Part shown: piece after piece, positions 35,682-44,288 of the stretch
Numbering within the stretch: position 1 is the first letter of the stretch
Layout: each line of letters begins with the position of its first letter
Source: Sphingomonas sp. UV9
GTDB taxonomy: Bacteria; Pseudomonadota; Alphaproteobacteria; Sphingomonadales; Sphingomonadaceae
Assembly (NCBI RefSeq): GCF_004101245.1
Contig: NZ_SCIN01000001.1
Coordinates: forward strand, 1,316,784-1,380,783
DNA: 64,000 nt
Direction of reading: 5' to 3'
Made by a program: the position numbers and the translations under genes
Notes under the pieces: model-generated
Database searches by the model: none
Seen by the model: the letters and a program-made list of their open reading frames with translations, nothing else
Told to the model about the DNA's origin: nothing

Positions 35682-37028
35682 ATGTCGATCGAGATCAAGA
35701 TGCCTGCCCTGTCCCCGACCATGGAGGAGGGTACCCTCGCCAAATGGTTGATCAAGGAGGGCGACGTCGTGAAATCCGGCGACCTGATGGCCGAGATCGA
35801 GACCGACAAGGCGACGATGGAATTCGAAGCGGTCGACGAAGGCACGGTGGTCAAGATCCTCGTCGCCGAGGGTACCGACAATGTGAAGGTCGGCACGGTC
35901 ATCGCGATCATCGCCGAAGAGGGCGAGGACGCATCGTCGGTCTCGTCGACGCCTGCCAAGAGCGAGACGCCCGAGCCGGCCGCCAAGGAATCCGAAGCCA
36001 AGCCCGATCCCAAGGATCCCAACGACACCGGCAGCGAGGCCAAGCCGGTCGAGCGGACCGAAGCGTCGGCCGAGGATCATGGCCGTCCCGACGACGCCGG
36101 TGCGGCCAAGCCCGCCGCCAGCGGTGAGCGCGTCAAGGCGAGCCCGCTCGCGCGCCGCCTCGCCGCCGACAAGGGCATCGATCTCGGCGCCGTGTCGGGT
36201 TCGGGGCCGAAGGGTCGCATCGTCAAGGCCGACATCGACAGCGCGAAGCCGGGTGCGGCGCCTGCCGCGAAGACCGAAACCGCTGCTCCGACGGCTGCGG
36301 CCCCTGCTCCCGCCGCCAAGCCCGCCGCCGTGCCGGACATCCCGCACGAGGCGACCAAGCTCAGCAACGTCCGGAAGACGATCGCGCGTCGCCTGACCGA
36401 GTCGAAGCAGACCGTTCCGCACATCTACCTGACCGTGAACATCCGCCTCGATGCGCTGCTCAAGCTGCGCGGCGAGCTGAACAAGAGCCTCGAATCGCGC
36501 GGCGTGAAGCTGTCGGTCAACGACCTGCTGATCAAGGCGCAGGCCGTCGCGCTGATGCAGGTTCCGACCTGCAACGTGATGTTCACGCCCGACCAGCTGA
36601 TCACCTTCCAGCGTGCCGACATCTCGGTCGCGGTGAGCACGCCGTCGGGGCTGATCACGCCGATCATCGTCGGCGCGGACACCGCCTCGCTGTCGTCGAT
36701 CTCGACGCAGATGAAGGACCTCGCCGCCCGCGCGCGCGACGGCAAGCTCAAGCCCGAGGAATATCAGGGCGGCACCGCCTCGATCAGCAACATGGGCATG
36801 TTCGGCATCACGCAGTTCGACGCGGTCATCAACCCGCCCCAGGCGATGATCCTCGCGGTCGGTGCGGGCGAGAAGCGTCCGTACGTCGTCGGCGACGAAC
36901 TGACCGTGGCGACCGTGATGTCGGCAACCGGCAGCTTCGATCACCGCGCGATCGACGGGGCCGACGGCGCGCAGTTCATGAAGGCGTTCAAGCACCTCGT
37001 CGAGAACCCGCTGGGCATGCTGGCGTAA
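35682..37028 (+). CDS. pdhC: Pyruvate dehydrogenase complex E2, dihydrolipoamide acetyltransferase
   Basis: E2 carries the acetyl group from E1 to CoA. The 448-residue protein has one N-terminal lipoyl domain (lipoyl lysine Lys43 in ETDKATME), an Ala/Pro/Lys-rich linker, the E1/E3-binding domain near residues 160-195 ([20 protein letters not shown]), a second Ala/Pro linker, and the catalytic domain ending with the HxxxDG motif DHRAIDG. The ATG at 35682 has GGGGA eight bases upstream. The E3 gene lies 700 bp downstream; E1 genes are not in the window. Confidence 0.96.
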   Translation: MSIEIKMPALSPTMEEGTLAKWLIKEGDVVKSGDLMAEIETDKATMEFEAVDEGTVVKILVAEGTDNVKVGTVIAIIAEEGEDASSVSSTPAKSETPEPAAKESEAKPDPKDPNDTGSEAKPVERTEASAEDHGRPDDAGAAKPAASGERVKASPLARRLAADKGIDLGAVSGSGPKGRIVKADIDSAKPGAAPAAKTETAAPTAAAPAPAAKPAAVPDIPHEATKLSNVRKTIARRLTESKQTVPHIYLTVNIRLDALLKLRGELNKSLESRGVKLSVNDLLIKAQAVALMQVPTCNVMFTPDQLITFQRADISVAVSTPSGLITPIIVGADTASLSSISTQMKDLAARARDGKLKPEEYQGGTASISNMGMFGITQFDAVINPPQAMILAVGAGEKRPYVVGDELTVATVMSATGSFDHRAIDGADGAQFMKAFKHLVENPLGMLA

Positions 37029-37049
37029 TCTGGCCGACATGAACACCGC

Positions 37050-37135
37050 CTCCCCAGCCCCGTTCGTCCTGAGCGCAGTAGAAGGGCATGAGACTCATGT
37101 ACCTCGACTTCGCCCGGCACGAACGGTTTAGGGGG
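37050..37135. repeat. Decayed GTTCGTCCTGAGC palindromic repeat
   Basis: CCGTTCGTCCTGAGCG and a degenerate inverted partner (CTCGACTTCGCC, CGAACGG) flank a short spacer just after pdhC. The type is familiar in alphaproteobacterial intergenic DNA. Confidence 0.5.
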
Positions 37136-37144
37136 GTGTTGGAC

Positions 37145-37372
37145 ATGAAGCAGACGAGGATCGAGATCCTGCACATCCTTGCAGGGCTCGTCGTCGCAGT
37201 CGCGATAACCTGGGCGGCGGCGTGGTCCTATCCGCTCGGGCAGGACGTGATCTGGGCGTGCGGGGCCGCGGCGATGGTCGCGACCGTGGTGATGGGCATG
37301 GGGCCGCTGCGCCGCGCCCGCCGTCTCGACCAACATCCCGCAGGAGTACAGCATGACCGTCCTGCCCCCTAA
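37145..37372 (+). CDS. Small two-helix membrane protein of unknown function
   Basis: A 75-residue frame starting MKQTRIEILHILAGLVVAVA, with AGGGGGG upstream of the ATG. Two hydrophobic helices (about residues 10-28 and 37-52) are followed by a basic tail (LRRARRLDQ). Its last 20 bp overlap the thioesterase gene in another frame. The position between the E2 gene and the thioesterase suggests co-transcription. No family recognised. Confidence 0.55.
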   Translation: MKQTRIEILHILAGLVVAVAITWAAAWSYPLGQDVIWACGAAAMVATVVMGMGPLRRARRLDQHPAGVQHDRPAP

Positions 37373-37742
37373 TACAGCACCGACGATTCGCGTCACCGCG
37401 ATGCCCGCCGATGCCAATCCGTATGGCGACATCTTCGGCGGCTGGCTGATGGGCCAGATGGATCTCGCGGCCGGCTCGGTTGCCTCGCGACGGAGCGGCG
37501 GGCGCGCCGTCACGATCGCTGCCGACGCGATGAAGTTTCACATGCCCGTCGTCGTCGGCGACGAAGTGTCGGTCTATGCCGAGCTGAGCGCGGTTGGCCG
37601 CACCTCGATGACGATCGAGGTCGAGGCCTGGCGCCGCGCGCGCCACAGCAACGACAGCTGCAAGGTGACCCAGGCGCGCTTCATCTTCGTGGCGGTCGGC
37701 GACGACCGCAAACCGCGGCCCGTGCCGCCCGAAACCAACTGA
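37353..37742 (+). CDS. YciA-like acyl-CoA thioesterase (hotdog fold)
   Basis: A 129-residue single hotdog-domain protein. Conserved features are RVTAMPADANPYGDIFGGWLMGQMD (in part), SRRSGGRAVTIAADAMKFHMPVVVGDEV and the terminal ARFIFVAVGDD. The pair GDIFGGW...D with VTIAADAMKF fits the YciA/BACH acyl-CoA hydrolases. AGGAG lies seven bases before the ATG. It sits between the E2 and E3 genes of pyruvate dehydrogenase, which suggests control of acyl-CoA levels linked to that complex; this is inference from position. Confidence 0.88.
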   Translation: MTVLPPNTAPTIRVTAMPADANPYGDIFGGWLMGQMDLAAGSVASRRSGGRAVTIAADAMKFHMPVVVGDEVSVYAELSAVGRTSMTIEVEAWRRARHSNDSCKVTQARFIFVAVGDDRKPRPVPPETN

Positions 37743-37761
37743 TTTTTCAAAGGACGTCTAC

Positions 37762-39156
37762 GTGGCTGACACATACGATCTCGTCATCCTTGGTTCGGGC
37801 CCCGGCGGCTATGTCGCCGCGATCCGTGCCTCGCAGCTCGGCCTCAAGGTCGCGATCGTCGAGCGCGAGCGGCTCGGCGGCATCTGCCTCAACTGGGGCT
37901 GCATTCCGACCAAGGCGCTGCTGCGCACCTCGGAAATCTATCACTATATGCAGAATGCCGAGAGCTACGGCCTGAAGGCGGACAATGTCGGCTTCGACCT
38001 CGCCAAGGTCGTCGACCGCTCGCGCAAGGTTGCCGGCCAGTTGAACGCGGGCGTGAAGGGCCTGATGAAGAAGAACAAGGTGACCGTCGTCGAGGGCGTC
38101 GGCACGGTAACGGCCAAGGGCAAGCTGTCGGTCAAGCAGGGCGACAAGACGGTCGATCTCGAAGCCAAGAACATCATCGTCGCGACCGGCGCGCGCGCGC
38201 GCGACCTGCCGTTCGCCAAGGCCGACGGGAAGACGATCTGGACCTACCGCCACGCTATGGTGCCGACCGAGATGCCAACCAAGCTGCTGGTCATCGGTTC
38301 GGGCGCGATCGGCGTCGAGTTCGCCAGCTTCTACAATGACATGGGCGCCGACGTGACGATCGTCGAGATGCTCCCGCGGATCCTGCCGGTCGAGGACGAG
38401 GAGGTGTCTGCGTTCATGGACAAGGCGCTGACCAAGCAGGGTATCAAGCTACTGACCCAGACCGGTCTCGAGGCGCTGGCGCCATCGGCAAACGGCGTCA
38501 CTGCGAAGATCAAGGGCAAGGACGGCAAGGTCACCGAGGAGACGTTCAGCCACGCGATCGTCGCGATCGGCATCGTCCCGAACACCGAGAATATCGGCCT
38601 GGAGGCGCTCGGCGTCGAGACCGACCGCGGGCACATCAAGACCGACGGCTATGGCCGCACCAATGTCGACGGCATCTGGGCGATCGGCGACGTCACCGGC
38701 GCGCCGTGGCTCGCGCACAAGGCAAGCCATGAGGGCATCATCGCGGTCGAGAAGATCGCGGGCGGTTCGCCGCACCAGATGGACAAGGCCAACATCCCCG
38801 GCTGCACCTATTCGCGGCCGCAGGTGGCGTCGGTCGGCATGACCGAGGCCAAGGCCAAGGAAGCCGGCTACGAGCTGAAGGTCGGCAAATTCCCCTTCAT
38901 CGGCAACGGCAAGGCGATCGCGCTGGGCGAGGCGGAAGGCTTCGTAAAGACCGTGTTCGACGCGAAGACCGGCGAGCTGCTGGGTGCGCACATGGTCGGC
39001 GCGGAAGTGACCGAGCTGATCCAGGGCTATGTGGTGGCGCGCCAGCTCGAGACGACCGAGGCCGAGCTGATGGAAACGGTGTTCGCGCACCCGACGCTCA
39101 GCGAGATGATGCACGAGAGCGTCCTCGCCGCTTACGGCCGCGCGATCCACTATTAA
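37762..39156 (+). CDS. lpdA: Dihydrolipoyl dehydrogenase (E3)
   Basis: E3 reoxidises the lipoyl groups of the pyruvate (and possibly other 2-oxoacid) dehydrogenase complex, using FAD and NAD. The 464-residue protein begins at GTG with DLVILGSGPGGYVAAIRASQ (FAD), has the redox-active pair CLNWGC at Cys42 and Cys47, the NAD motif LLVIGSGAIGVEFASF, WAIGDVTG and the C-terminal active-site FAHPTLSE histidine. Nineteen bases separate it from the thioesterase gene. Confidence 0.97.
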   Translation: MADTYDLVILGSGPGGYVAAIRASQLGLKVAIVERERLGGICLNWGCIPTKALLRTSEIYHYMQNAESYGLKADNVGFDLAKVVDRSRKVAGQLNAGVKGLMKKNKVTVVEGVGTVTAKGKLSVKQGDKTVDLEAKNIIVATGARARDLPFAKADGKTIWTYRHAMVPTEMPTKLLVIGSGAIGVEFASFYNDMGADVTIVEMLPRILPVEDEEVSAFMDKALTKQGIKLLTQTGLEALAPSANGVTAKIKGKDGKVTEETFSHAIVAIGIVPNTENIGLEALGVETDRGHIKTDGYGRTNVDGIWAIGDVTGAPWLAHKASHEGIIAVEKIAGGSPHQMDKANIPGCTYSRPQVASVGMTEAKAKEAGYELKVGKFPFIGNGKAIALGEAEGFVKTVFDAKTGELLGAHMVGAEVTELIQGYVVARQLETTEAELMETVFAHPTLSEMMHESVLAAYGRAIHY

Positions 39157-39170
39157 GGCGACCTCTCCAT

Positions 39171-39298
39171 CCTCCCCCGCCAGGGGGAGGTGTCAGGCGC
39201 TTGCCTGACGGAGGGGGAGGTAAGCGACTCCTTCGGTTGCGTGTCCTCCCCCTCCCCCTCCGTCACCTTCGGTGCCACCTCCCCCTGGCGGGGGAGGA
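39171..39298. repeat. Paired CCTCCCCC palindromic repeat (family D) after lpdA
   Basis: Starts 14 bp after the lpdA stop. The left arm (CCTCCCCCGCCAGGGGGAGG, then GTCAGGCGCTTGCCTGAC and GGAGGGGGAGG) and the right arm (CCTCCCCCTCCGTCACC to CTGGCGGGGGAGG) are inverted copies around a short spacer. Both arms are also internally palindromic. Confidence 0.9.
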
Positions 39299-39574
39299 TC
39301 AGAGCCCGAGCCTCGCCCCCCTTCCCGTCATCCCCCCTTGCCGTCATCCCCCCTTGCCGTCATCCCGACGAACGTCGGGACCCATGGTGCCACCCGCGAC
39401 GCTTCTGGCGCCGAATCCCGACAATCGTCGGAATCACGTTGAGTGATACGCATCCCATCACCCAGCCCATCGCCCCCGGGTAGCGAACCGTCTCGTTTCG
39501 GCCCTACTTCACTTGACCCGCCGCCCGCGCCTCCCGAAAGGCCGCACCAGCCAAACCGGGTACGGGAACTGCCA
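39299..39574. repeat. Repeat-rich gap before the GT-C-like gene
   Basis: Three tandem copies of GTCATCCCC (39327-39366) lead into an inverted pair, CGTCATCCCGACGAACGTCGG facing AATCCCGACAATCGTCGGAATC. No gene is visible. Confidence 0.7.
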
Positions 39575-41002
39575 ATGCCGATCGACACTGGGGCGCGCCG
39601 TATTTCCTCCCGCAGCATCGGCATCACGGCCGCCGCATTGTGCCTGGCCTCGCTCGCGCTCTTCTGGCCGGGCATCGCGATGTACGACACCGTCGCGCAA
39701 TATACGCAGGTGCTGTCGCGGGTGTACGACGACTGGCACCCGCCCGCGATGGTCCGGCTGTGGGTCTTGCTCGCCCCGCTCGGCGGCGGCGCCAAGCCGA
39801 TGCTCGTCCTGCAACTCGCCACCTACTGGCTCGGTCTCGGTCTGATCGCGGCCGCGCTGGCGCGAACCGGGCGGGGCCGCAGCGCCGTCGCGATCCTCGC
39901 GGTCGGCCTGTTGCCACCGTTTCTCGGCTGGCAGGGCGTCGTGCTGAAGGACGCGCAACTGACCGGTGCGTTGCTCGCGGCGCTCGGCATCGTCGGCTGG
40001 TACAGACTTGCCGGTCGCCCGGTCTCGCGCGCGGCGTTGATCCCGGTCACGCTGCTGCTCGCCTATGCGGTGCTGGTGCGCGCGAACGCCGTGTTCATCG
40101 TCGTGCCGCTGGTGGTGGCGCTCGCGCCGCGCCCCGCCGGTCTCGTCGCCAAGACCGTTACCGGCCTGATCGCGGTGGTCGCCGTGCTCGGCATCGCGCC
40201 GATCATCAACCACCAGGTCCTCGGCGCGCAACGCAGCGGCGTGGAGTCGACGCAGGCGCTGTTCGACCTGGCCGGGATCGCCGCGCGCGTGCCCGACGGC
40301 GACGCGATCGGTCTGACGCCGGCCGAAGCCGCCACCGTGATCGCCCGCCGCTGCGCGAAACCGTTCTTCTGGGATCCGCTCGGCGACGACGCGCATTGCG
40401 GGACGACGATGGCGCGGCTGAGAGCGTTGCCGACCGCGACGCTCTACGTCACGCTCGCGTCCGCGGCGCTGCATCACCCGATCGCCTACGCGACGCACCG
40501 CTTCGCGCATCTGAACGCGACCGATCGCTGGCTCGTGCCGTTCCACTGGCCGAGCGCCGCGCCGCCGACCGCGTCCGAACCCAATACGCTCGGCCTCGCC
40601 GACCCCAACGCCGCCGCCCGCGCCTGGGAAGGCCTGACCGCCGCGGTCGTCGAGACGCCGCTGGGCTGGCCGATCGCGTGGATCGTCGTCGCGATCACCG
40701 CGCTGGCGACATGCCTGTCGCGCCGACGCGACGCCACGCGCGACTTCGTCACGGCGCTGCTCGTGTCCGCGCTGGCGCTCGAAGCGAGTTTCGCGGTGCT
40801 CAGCATCGCCTCGGACCTGCGCTATCACCTGTGGTCGATGATCGCGACCGCGGTGGCGGTGGTCCTGCTTGCCGATCGGCCTCCGCCGCTGCGGACGCTG
40901 AGCGTCGGCGCGGCGGCGCTCGCGATCGTGATCTGCGGCGGGCTAGCTGCGCGCGTTATGCTGCCCCTGCCACCGCAGAGTTACGTCGGCATGCTCGGCT
41001 GA
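39575..41002 (+). CDS. Multi-pass membrane protein, GT-C-like
   Basis: A 475-residue protein with about ten membrane helices. The segment WPGIAMYDTVAQYTQVLSRV followed by DDWHPPAMVRLW is reminiscent of the first periplasmic loop of GT-C glycosyltransferases (an acidic residue and a following HPP). GWQGVVLKDAQLTGALLAA is also of that type. If so it would transfer a sugar from a polyprenyl-phosphate carrier on the periplasmic side; the donor and acceptor cannot be inferred. Start at the ATG at 39575 with GGGAA upstream; the frame opens earlier within repeats. Confidence 0.65.
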   Translation: MPIDTGARRISSRSIGITAAALCLASLALFWPGIAMYDTVAQYTQVLSRVYDDWHPPAMVRLWVLLAPLGGGAKPMLVLQLATYWLGLGLIAAALARTGRGRSAVAILAVGLLPPFLGWQGVVLKDAQLTGALLAALGIVGWYRLAGRPVSRAALIPVTLLLAYAVLVRANAVFIVVPLVVALAPRPAGLVAKTVTGLIAVVAVLGIAPIINHQVLGAQRSGVESTQALFDLAGIAARVPDGDAIGLTPAEAATVIARRCAKPFFWDPLGDDAHCGTTMARLRALPTATLYVTLASAALHHPIAYATHRFAHLNATDRWLVPFHWPSAAPPTASEPNTLGLADPNAAARAWEGLTAAVVETPLGWPIAWIVVAITALATCLSRRRDATRDFVTALLVSALALEASFAVLSIASDLRYHLWSMIATAVAVVLLADRPPPLRTLSVGAAALAIVICGGLAARVMLPLPPQSYVGMLG

Positions 41003-41009
41003 ACCGGCC

Positions 41010-42107
41010 TTATCGCCGCCTGACCTTCCGCCGCGGATAGGAGTCGTAATATTCGGTGGTGGTCGTCGTCGTGGTCGTCACCGGCACCGACTGCACGATC
41101 ACCGTCGTCGAACCTGCCGGATATGCACCGCCGCTGGTCGTCGTGACCGTCGTCGCACCATCGGGCGAAACCCATGTGCCACCGGGCGCCACCGCATAGC
41201 CGCGTGGCTGGGCATAGTCTGCGCCGTACGGCGGGGGCGCATAGTCGTCCGCGTAGGCGGGGGCCGGCGATTCATAGTCGCCGGCATAGGCCGGCGGCGG
41301 TGCGTAGCCCGCTCCATAGCCCGCCCCCCGTGGCGGTGGGGGTGGAGGCGGCGCAGGACGGCCCCGGTCCTCGGTCTTGTCGATCGCATAGCCTGCCGCC
41401 GCGCCGACGCCCGCGCCGATCAGCGTACCGCCCAGGCGATTGCCGCGACCCGCGATGACGTTGCCGGCCACGCCGCCGGCAACCGCGCCGATCGCGGCGC
41501 CGCCGAGCCCGGTGTCGCGCCGCGGCGCACCGCGGTCGCCTGGCCCGGCATAAACGGAGTCGTTGGCGGCATAGTCGCGCGGGCTGATCGCGACGTACCC
41601 GTTGGAGCCCCCATTGGAATCGTAGCGATCCCAGTCGATGTCGCTCGCCGTGTCGTAGACCGATCCGCGCGCGTCGATCAGCACCGCGTCGTCATAATAG
41701 CGCGCCCAGTTATAGCCCTGCGGCGGCTGCGGAAGGCCGTAGGTCGACCAGTCGCCGATATAGAAGCGCGGTGCGTTCCAATAGGTCGGCACGGCCCAGC
41801 CGCGGTGCGGGCGACGATATCCGGCCCAGCCGCCGGGCGCGTTGGCGCCACCCCACCAGCGCCCGCCGATCTTGCTGCCCCAGCGCGGCTGGCGGCGCGA
41901 GGCGACCGGCGGCGATCCGACCGGTCGCGAGGACGTCTGAACGATCGGCGGACGCGCGGCCATCGGTCCCGGCCGACGGGGGTTGGCCATCGGTGCCTGC
42001 ATCGTCGCGCCCGGCACGCCGTAGCTGGCGCCGGGGCGTTGCTGCGCCTCCGCTGCACCGCCACCGGCGAGGACAAGCCCTGCGCTCGCGATCAAAAGGC
42101 TCCGCAT
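41010..42107 (-). CDS. Exported RcnB/glycine-zipper protein
   Basis: A 365-residue secreted protein with a signal peptide (LLIASAGLVLAGGGAAEA). The middle contains an RcnB-like motif (LPQPPQGYNWARYYDDAVLID) known from periplasmic nickel/cobalt-homeostasis proteins. A glycine-zipper segment follows (GGAAIGAVAGGVAGNVIAG, GTLIGAGVGAAAGYAID), often found in outer-membrane or peptidoglycan-associated proteins. The C-terminus is Pro/Tyr-rich and low complexity, ending in TTTTTTTTEYYDSYPRR and a basic tail. AGGGAG precedes the ATG. The metal role is not shown by the sequence. Confidence 0.8.
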   Translation of the reverse strand: MRSLLIASAGLVLAGGGAAEAQQRPGASYGVPGATMQAPMANPRRPGPMAARPPIVQTSSRPVGSPPVASRRQPRWGSKIGGRWWGGANAPGGWAGYRRPHRGWAVPTYWNAPRFYIGDWSTYGLPQPPQGYNWARYYDDAVLIDARGSVYDTASDIDWDRYDSNGGSNGYVAISPRDYAANDSVYAGPGDRGAPRRDTGLGGAAIGAVAGGVAGNVIAGRGNRLGGTLIGAGVGAAAGYAIDKTEDRGRPAPPPPPPPRGAGYGAGYAPPPAYAGDYESPAPAYADDYAPPPYGADYAQPRGYAVAPGGTWVSPDGATTVTTTSGGAYPAGSTTVIVQSVPVTTTTTTTTEYYDSYPRRKVRRR

Positions 42108-42226
42108 GTCCGTCTCCCTGGTTCCGCCACCCCATCCCGCGCAAACGCCGGATGTCTTAACGGGTTGCTTACCAAAGCCGCAGGCAAGTCACCAGCGAGC
42201 GTACCGTCCCGAAACGGATCAGGTGC

Positions 42227-42718
42227 TCAGAGCCGTTCGCCGAGCAACGCGGCCAACGCTTCGCATCCCGCGGCGTCTTCGGCATCGAACCGCGCGGGTT
42301 CGGGGCTGTCGAGATCGAGCACCGCAACCAGCATACCGTCCTTCGTCACCGGCACGACCAGTTCGGAGCGGCTCGCGGCGTCGCAGGCAATGTGGCCGGG
42401 GAACGCGTGGACGTCCTCGACCAGCTGCGTCGTCAGCGTCGCGGCGGCGGCACCGCAGACGCCCTTGCCGACCGGGATGCGGATGCACGCGACCTTGCCC
42501 TGGAACGGGCCGAGCACGAGTTCGCCGCCCTGTGCTTCGGGCACCAGCCGGTAGAAGCCCGCCCAGTTCAGGTCGGGCAGATATTCCCACACCAGCGCCG
42601 CGGCGTTCGCCATGTTGGCGATCGGATCGCGCTCGTCCGCGGTCAGCGCGTCGAGGGCGGCGAGGAGGTCGCGGTAGAGATCGGCCTTGCTGCCGGCTGA
42701 GATGTCGAACTGGTACAT
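42227..42718 (-). CDS. msrC: Free methionine-(R)-sulfoxide reductase (GAF domain)
   Basis: A 163-residue GAF-domain enzyme that reduces free methionine-R-sulfoxide. The conserved NWAGFYRL and LGPFQGKVACIRIPVGKGVCG and the later HIACDAASRSELVVPV contain the three cysteines of the family (in VACIRI, GVCG and IACD), so catalysis and resolution should be intact. The ATG at 42718 gives the standard N-terminus; there is a weak GGAAG upstream. Confidence 0.9.
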   Translation of the reverse strand: MYQFDISAGSKADLYRDLLAALDALTADERDPIANMANAAALVWEYLPDLNWAGFYRLVPEAQGGELVLGPFQGKVACIRIPVGKGVCGAAAATLTTQLVEDVHAFPGHIACDAASRSELVVPVTKDGMLVAVLDLDSPEPARFDAEDAAGCEALAALLGERL

Positions 42719-43075
42719 GGCGTCTTCCTTGGTCGGCTTCGCGCCGGATGATCGCGGAGATAGGGGTTGGGGAACTGGAAAACAGGGCTTGGGGTAATGG
42801 AGAGTGTTTTGAGATCGAACACGACGCCTCCGACATCCAACCCACAATACCCAACGGTCACCCGCCCGTGACCATCCTCAACCACCTCCGTCACCCCAGC
42901 GAACGCTGGGGTATCATCGAGGCGCGGGCGGCGCACACCACGGGGATACCCCAGCTTTCGCTGGGGTGACGGACTTGGTGGGGGGGGTGACGAAACCGGC
43001 GGGGTGACGACCTTGGCGATCTGACGAACTTGGCCGGGATGAGGAGCGTGGCTGAGAACAGCCCGCCCCCCCCCC
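42719..43075. other. Gap without a gene, containing a 28-bp inverted repeat
   Basis: The 357 bp between msrC and the ArfB gene hold no credible gene. The main feature is the inverted repeat at 42888-42972; the remainder contains degenerate GGTGACG-type motifs near 42970-43015. Confidence 0.7.
42888..42972. repeat. 85-bp element with 28-bp inverted arms
   Basis: CCGTCACCCCAGCGAACGCT... at 42888-42915 and its reverse complement at 42945-42972 differ at one position. Each arm also contains a CCCCAGC/GCTGGGG hairpin. The spacer is 29 bp. Confidence 0.9.
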
Positions 43076-43501
43076 TCAATCGTCGCGGACCTTGCCGCGC
43101 CCGGCTTTCACTCCGCTGCGCACCTTCTTCGTATCGACGCGCCGTGCCTTCGCGGCCTTGGACGGCTTGGTCGCGCGCCGTGCCTTCGGGACGATCGTCG
43201 CCTCCTTGATCAGCGCCACCAGCCGTTCGCGGACTTCCTGCCGATTGAGCAGCTGCGACCGCGATCCTTCGCTGCGCAGCACCAGCACGCCGTCGCGCGT
43301 CAGGCGCGAGCCCGCCAGCACCGCGATGCGGTTCTTCACCGCCAGCGGCAGCCCCGGCGACAGGCCTACGTCGAACCGCAGGATCACCGCGCTGTCGGTG
43401 GTGTTGACGTGCTGGCCGCCCGGGCCGCCCGAGCGGGTCGTGCTTTCGATCAGCTCGCTGTCGTCGATCGAGATCGATCGGGTAATCGGGATCGCGACCA
43501 T
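43076..43501 (-). CDS. arfB: ArfB-type peptidyl-tRNA hydrolase (ribosome rescue)
   Basis: A 141-residue release-factor-like protein. The catalytic GGQ loop is present in RSGGPGGQHVNTTDSAV, and the C-terminal 40 residues are strongly basic (KARRATKPSKAAKARRVDTKK), as needed for entering the mRNA channel of stalled ribosomes. This size and tail fit ArfB/ICT1 rather than a full release factor. It starts at the ATG at 43501; its stop at 43076 is the last base before the repeat-rich gap. Confidence 0.92.
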   Translation of the reverse strand: MVAIPITRSISIDDSELIESTTRSGGPGGQHVNTTDSAVILRFDVGLSPGLPLAVKNRIAVLAGSRLTRDGVLVLRSEGSRSQLLNRQEVRERLVALIKEATIVPKARRATKPSKAAKARRVDTKKVRSGVKAGRGKVRDD

Positions 43502-43521
43502 GAGCCCCCTCCCCTCAGCGC

Positions 43522-44241
43522 TCAGCAGTCGGTGGAGTCGGGCGTCGTCACCGCGTCGGCGATCGGTGCGCCATCGGCGACCGGAGCGGCCTCGTCCGCG
43601 AACCCGGCCTTGGCGAAACGCTCGGGCAACGGCGCCTCGGCGAGCACGTCGGGCTTGCCCGGACGCGGTACGATCAGCCGCTGCGCATGGAGCATCATGC
43701 CGAGCCCATCCGCCTTGCCGTAGACGCCGTCGCCGACCACCGGCGCGCCGAGGCCACTGGCGGCATGCACGCGGATCTGATGCGTGCGGCCGGTTTCGGG
43801 CAGGAACTCGACCAGCGAGCGGCCGTCTTTGATCTCCAGCACGCGCCAATTGGTCCGTGACTTCTTGCCGTCCGGGTCCTCGACCATCCGCCAACCGGTC
43901 TCGGCGGTGCTCACCTTGCCGAGCGCCATCTCGATCAGACCCGACGTGCCCTCGACCACGCCGTCGAGCAGCGCGACATAGCGCTTCGAGACGAGACCCT
44001 GTTCGAATGCCTGCTGTAACCGGGCATGCGCCTTCGGATTACGCGACAGGAGCAAGCAACCGCTCGTATCCCGGTCCAACCGGTGGACCGCTTTGGGCCA
44101 GCGCTGGAAGCCGAACTTCAGGCTTTCGAGATGATTTTCGAGGCTCAGCGAGCCATCGCGGGGCGGATCGACCGGCAACCCTGCGGGTTTGTCGATTACC
44201 AGGGCCTCGCCGTCGAGGAAGAGTACGCGTTCACCATGCAT
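43522..44241 (-). CDS. RluA-family RNA pseudouridine synthase
   Basis: A 239-residue enzyme with the RluA catalytic motif AVHRLDRDTSGCLLL (catalytic Asp) and the conserved RTHQIRVHAASGLGAPVVGD and LMLHAQRL-type block (MMLHAQRLIVPRP). No S4 domain is present at the N-terminus, which begins directly with VLFLDGEALVIDKPAGLPV, so it is a short form; which rRNA or tRNA uridine it modifies cannot be told. It is 20 bp upstream of the ArfB gene on the same strand, so co-transcription is likely. Confidence 0.93.
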   Translation of the reverse strand: MHGERVLFLDGEALVIDKPAGLPVDPPRDGSLSLENHLESLKFGFQRWPKAVHRLDRDTSGCLLLSRNPKAHARLQQAFEQGLVSKRYVALLDGVVEGTSGLIEMALGKVSTAETGWRMVEDPDGKKSRTNWRVLEIKDGRSLVEFLPETGRTHQIRVHAASGLGAPVVGDGVYGKADGLGMMLHAQRLIVPRPGKPDVLAEAPLPERFAKAGFADEAAPVADGAPIADAVTTPDSTDC

Positions 44242-44288
44242 GCCGCCGCCCTTGCCATCATTAGCGCCTGCGTGCCAGAGCCGTCGCG

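Noticed and set aside
39190..39483. Short frames within the repeat cluster after lpdA
   Set aside because: Their products are translations of the palindromes (Pro/Ser-rich), not proteins with any independent support.
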